Source of the DNA: Paracoccaceae bacterium
Lineage (GTDB): Bacteria > Pseudomonadota > Alphaproteobacteria > Rhodobacterales > Rhodobacteraceae
NCBI GenBank assembly: GCA_027484915.1
Contig: JAIXSA010000140.1
Coordinates: 1-54,073, forward strand
DNA: 54,073 nt
Reading direction: 5' to 3'
Shown in pieces: positions 52,424 through 54,073 of this stretch (its first letter is position 1; every line of letters begins with the position of its first letter). A program made the translations under genes and the position numbers. The notes beneath the pieces were generated by a model, which worked only from the letters and a program-made list of their open reading frames with translations, had not been told where the DNA came from and searched no databases.

Positions 52424-53203
52424 TCAACCATGTTCGCCCTCCGGGTCGTGCCGCAGCTTGCGCAAGAGGACCAACCCGAAGAGAAAGTTCGGCAGAACGA
52501 CCGCCATCGGCACCAGATAGGCCGACAGCGGCAGGGGGCCTTCGGGCAGCGGCTCGTTCGCGGTCTGATAGACGACCAGCAGAATGCCGAAGTTCCAGAC
52601 CATATGGTAGACCACGGCCGTCCAGATCGACCCGGTCCGCAGCATCAGCGCGATCAGGAGAAGCCCGGTCATCATCGCCGCTACCGCCTGCGCGGCGGCC
52701 AGTCGGACGTCGCCCAGCGCAAAGGCGTTCAGGACGTGGATTGCGCCGAAAAGCGCCGAGGTCAGTGCCACCGCCGGCCAGACACGCAGGCGCGAGCGCA
52801 GGGCCTGGAACAGGATCCCGCGGAACATCCACTCTTCCGACAGGGCGACCAGCGCCGTGTTGAGCGCGAGGAACAGCATCGTCCGCAGTGGCGGCAGGCC
52901 GACGGCCAGCGCGATGAGGTAGAACGGCAAGAGCGTCAGGATGGGAAACCAGATCAGCCTTGCCGTCGCCCAGGCGTCAGGCGGGCCGAAGCCAAGCCCG
53001 CGCCAGCGGAAAAGTCCGGTGGCAAGCCCAAGCACCGCGATCCCTGCAAGGATGTTCCAGGCCGGTCCGGAGGAAAGAAATCCGATGACATCGACGAACG
53101 ACTCCGCCCCCTCCCGCAGAAGGGCGCCGACGGCCATCGTCGCGGCCAGCCACGCGACGAGGGTCAGGAGGGCATGAAAAAGTAGGTTGGGTCTTGCGGG
53201 CAT
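52424..53203 (-). CDS. CPBP family intramembrane metalloprotease
   Basis: A 259-residue protein with about eight membrane helices of the Abi/CAAX-protease-like (CPBP) family. The active-site motifs are all present: EEWMFRG (EExxxR), FGAIHVLNA, and the HxxxN of VVYHMVWNFG. Roles in the family range from prenyl-protein processing to bacteriocin self-immunity; none is indicated by neighbours. I use the ATG at 53203 with AGGA upstream; ATG 53230 in the same frame is possible (nine residues more). Confidence 0.87.
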   Translation of the reverse strand: MPARPNLLFHALLTLVAWLAATMAVGALLREGAESFVDVIGFLSSGPAWNILAGIAVLGLATGLFRWRGLGFGPPDAWATARLIWFPILTLLPFYLIALAVGLPPLRTMLFLALNTALVALSEEWMFRGILFQALRSRLRVWPAVALTSALFGAIHVLNAFALGDVRLAAAQAVAAMMTGLLLIALMLRTGSIWTAVVYHMVWNFGILLVVYQTANEPLPEGPLPLSAYLVPMAVVLPNFLFGLVLLRKLRHDPEGEHG

Positions 53204-53446
53204 TGCGGTCCTGTGCGGATCGGGCGTCATCGCCCCTGGCAGACGCTTGGCAATGCGAAGCGTTCCCGTCGGCACCGGCCTTTGCTGCAGGACTAAACGC
53301 GGGGAGGCGCTCGGGCAAGGGCAAGGTCGGCCCGTCGGCAACCGTTGCTTGCGACCGGGCTGCCGATGATAGGACCTTTGGCCTGTAGCCCCGGACTTGG
53401 GGCCGGAGTAGACTTGCCCCGACCAAGCACCCAAAGGGGCGTCACC

Positions 53447-54073
53447 ATGTCGATGGTTCCTGCAGGCGAAATCCGCACGATGCAGTCCGCGCTGATCGTG
53501 GACGACCATCCGCTGTTCTGCGACGCCTTGTCCATGACGCTGAAGTCCGTCGCCGGGATCGAGGAGATCGAAACGGCCGACCGGCTTGAGACCGCGATCC
53601 ACCGGATCGATCTGCCGCCCGCGCCGGATGCCATCGTGCTGGACCTGAACCTGCCGGACGTCAACGGGATCGACGGGCTGATCCGCTTGCGGCAGGCGGC
53701 GGCGGGGGTGCCGGTGCTGGTGGTCTCGTCACTGGCAGACAACCGGGTGATCGGGGCGTGTCTGGCGGCGGGGGCGGCCGGGTTCGTGCCCAAGCATTCC
53801 CGGCGCGAGGTGTTCCGGGCCGCCTTCGATGCGCTGCGCGAGGGGCGGCGGTTTCTGCCGGACGGCTATGAGCCGGTGCCCGAGGGCAAGGGGAAAGCCT
53901 CTGCCAAGGAGGAGGCCATCGGTCGGCTGGCGCTGTTGACCCGGCAGCAGGCGAAGATCCTGCAACTGGTCTGCGAGGGCCTTCTGAACAAGCAGATCGC
54001 CTATGAGCTGTCTATCGCTGAGACCACGGTCAAGGCGCATGTCACCGCGATCATGCGCAAGCTGGGGGTGCAG
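53447..54073 (+). CDS. NarL/FixJ-type response regulator, C-terminus cut by the window
   Basis: The frame is open from the ATG at 53447 to the window end (209 codons). AAAGGGG precedes the start. Residues about 13-130 are a receiver domain with acidic pocket VDDHP (Asp19, Asp20), phospho-acceptor Asp66 (VLDLNLPDVNG), Ser94/Ser95 and Lys116 (GFVPKHS). Residues about 160-209 are a LuxR-type HTH (LTRQQAKILQLVCEGLLNKQ, then ETTVKAHVTAIMRKLGV); only a few residues are missing. The partner kinase is not in the window. Confidence 0.9.
   Translation, partial: MSMVPAGEIRTMQSALIVDDHPLFCDALSMTLKSVAGIEEIETADRLETAIHRIDLPPAPDAIVLDLNLPDVNGIDGLIRLRQAAAGVPVLVVSSLADNRVIGACLAAGAAGFVPKHSRREVFRAAFDALREGRRFLPDGYEPVPEGKGKASAKEEAIGRLALLTRQQAKILQLVCEGLLNKQIAYELSIAETTVKAHVTAIMRKLGVQ

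Noticed and set aside
53204-53446. Regulatory RNA between the CPBP and response-regulator genes
   Set aside because: Short inverted repeats (ACGCTT/AAGCGT around 53250-53270; GGCC near 53390) are present, but too short for a claim; it is probably an ordinary divergent promoter region.
1-54073. tRNA genes, CRISPR arrays, insertion sequences, prophage or restriction-modification/defence genes
   Set aside because: I looked for T-loop words such as GGTTCGAATC, regularly spaced repeats, transposase and integrase motifs, and found none.

Overview
The window looks like chromosomal DNA from an alphaproteobacterium of the Rhodobacteraceae (Rhodobacter/Gemmobacter/Tabrizicola-like). The evidence is very high G+C with strong third-position bias, dense operons in which genes overlap by the four bases ATGA or GTGA, and family-typical neighbourhoods: lgt-midA-pgeF with divergent ubiK, an Lrp regulator divergent from trxB, glnD-murJ, and the penicillin-binding-protein activator gene divergent from rsmI-yraN-gshB. 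I read 54 protein genes, two of them cut by the window edges. There is no tRNA, rRNA, CRISPR array, insertion sequence or phage gene that I can support. One small-RNA candidate is proposed.

Layout. 1-6633: TauE/TIGR02186 pair, VOC protein, ubiK, lgt-midA-pgeF, a small unknown gene, lrp and trxB. 6782-20537: a sugar island. It has an IclR regulator and a UgpC/MsmK-type ATPase on the minus strand, and divergently a nine-gene operon: binding protein, two permeases, GH36 alpha-galactosidase, SDR sugar dehydrogenase, DgoK, DgoA, SMP-30 lactonase and GH42 beta-galactosidase. A GH13 alpha-glucosidase faces it. Together these take up alpha- and beta-galactosides, release galactose and send it through the De Ley-Doudoroff route. 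Only galactonate dehydratase (DgoD) is absent from the window.

20768-28598: two MFS transporters, a DUF4424 protein, asd, an orphan ribbon-helix-helix-like protein, an aldo/keto reductase and a DUF4139 protein. 28810-38487: a fatty-acid-oxidation operon (MerR regulator, acyl-CoA dehydrogenase, GST, a small unknown, thiolase, then fadJ). Between thiolase and fadJ sits an unusual five-gene cassette that alternates small, mutually similar NTF2-like proteins with cupin proteins, one of them a double cupin.

38626-54073: housekeeping and mixed genes: hydroxyacid reductase, csaA, proC, a YbjN protein, a putative sRNA, trpS, a rhomboid homologue lacking its catalytic residues, murJ, glnD, the PBP activator, rsmI, yraN, gshB, a Tat-exported SGNH-like protein, a CPBP protease and a truncated NarL/LuxR-type response regulator.

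The points most worth a second look are the NTF2-like/cupin cassette inside the beta-oxidation operon, the galactoside operon with its SDR that has Asn in place of the catalytic Lys, the rhomboid pseudoprotease, the three-hairpin RNA beside trpS, the array of TGACG/CGTCA half-sites before the MerR gene, and a block of three consecutive palindromes between the DUF4424 and MFS genes.
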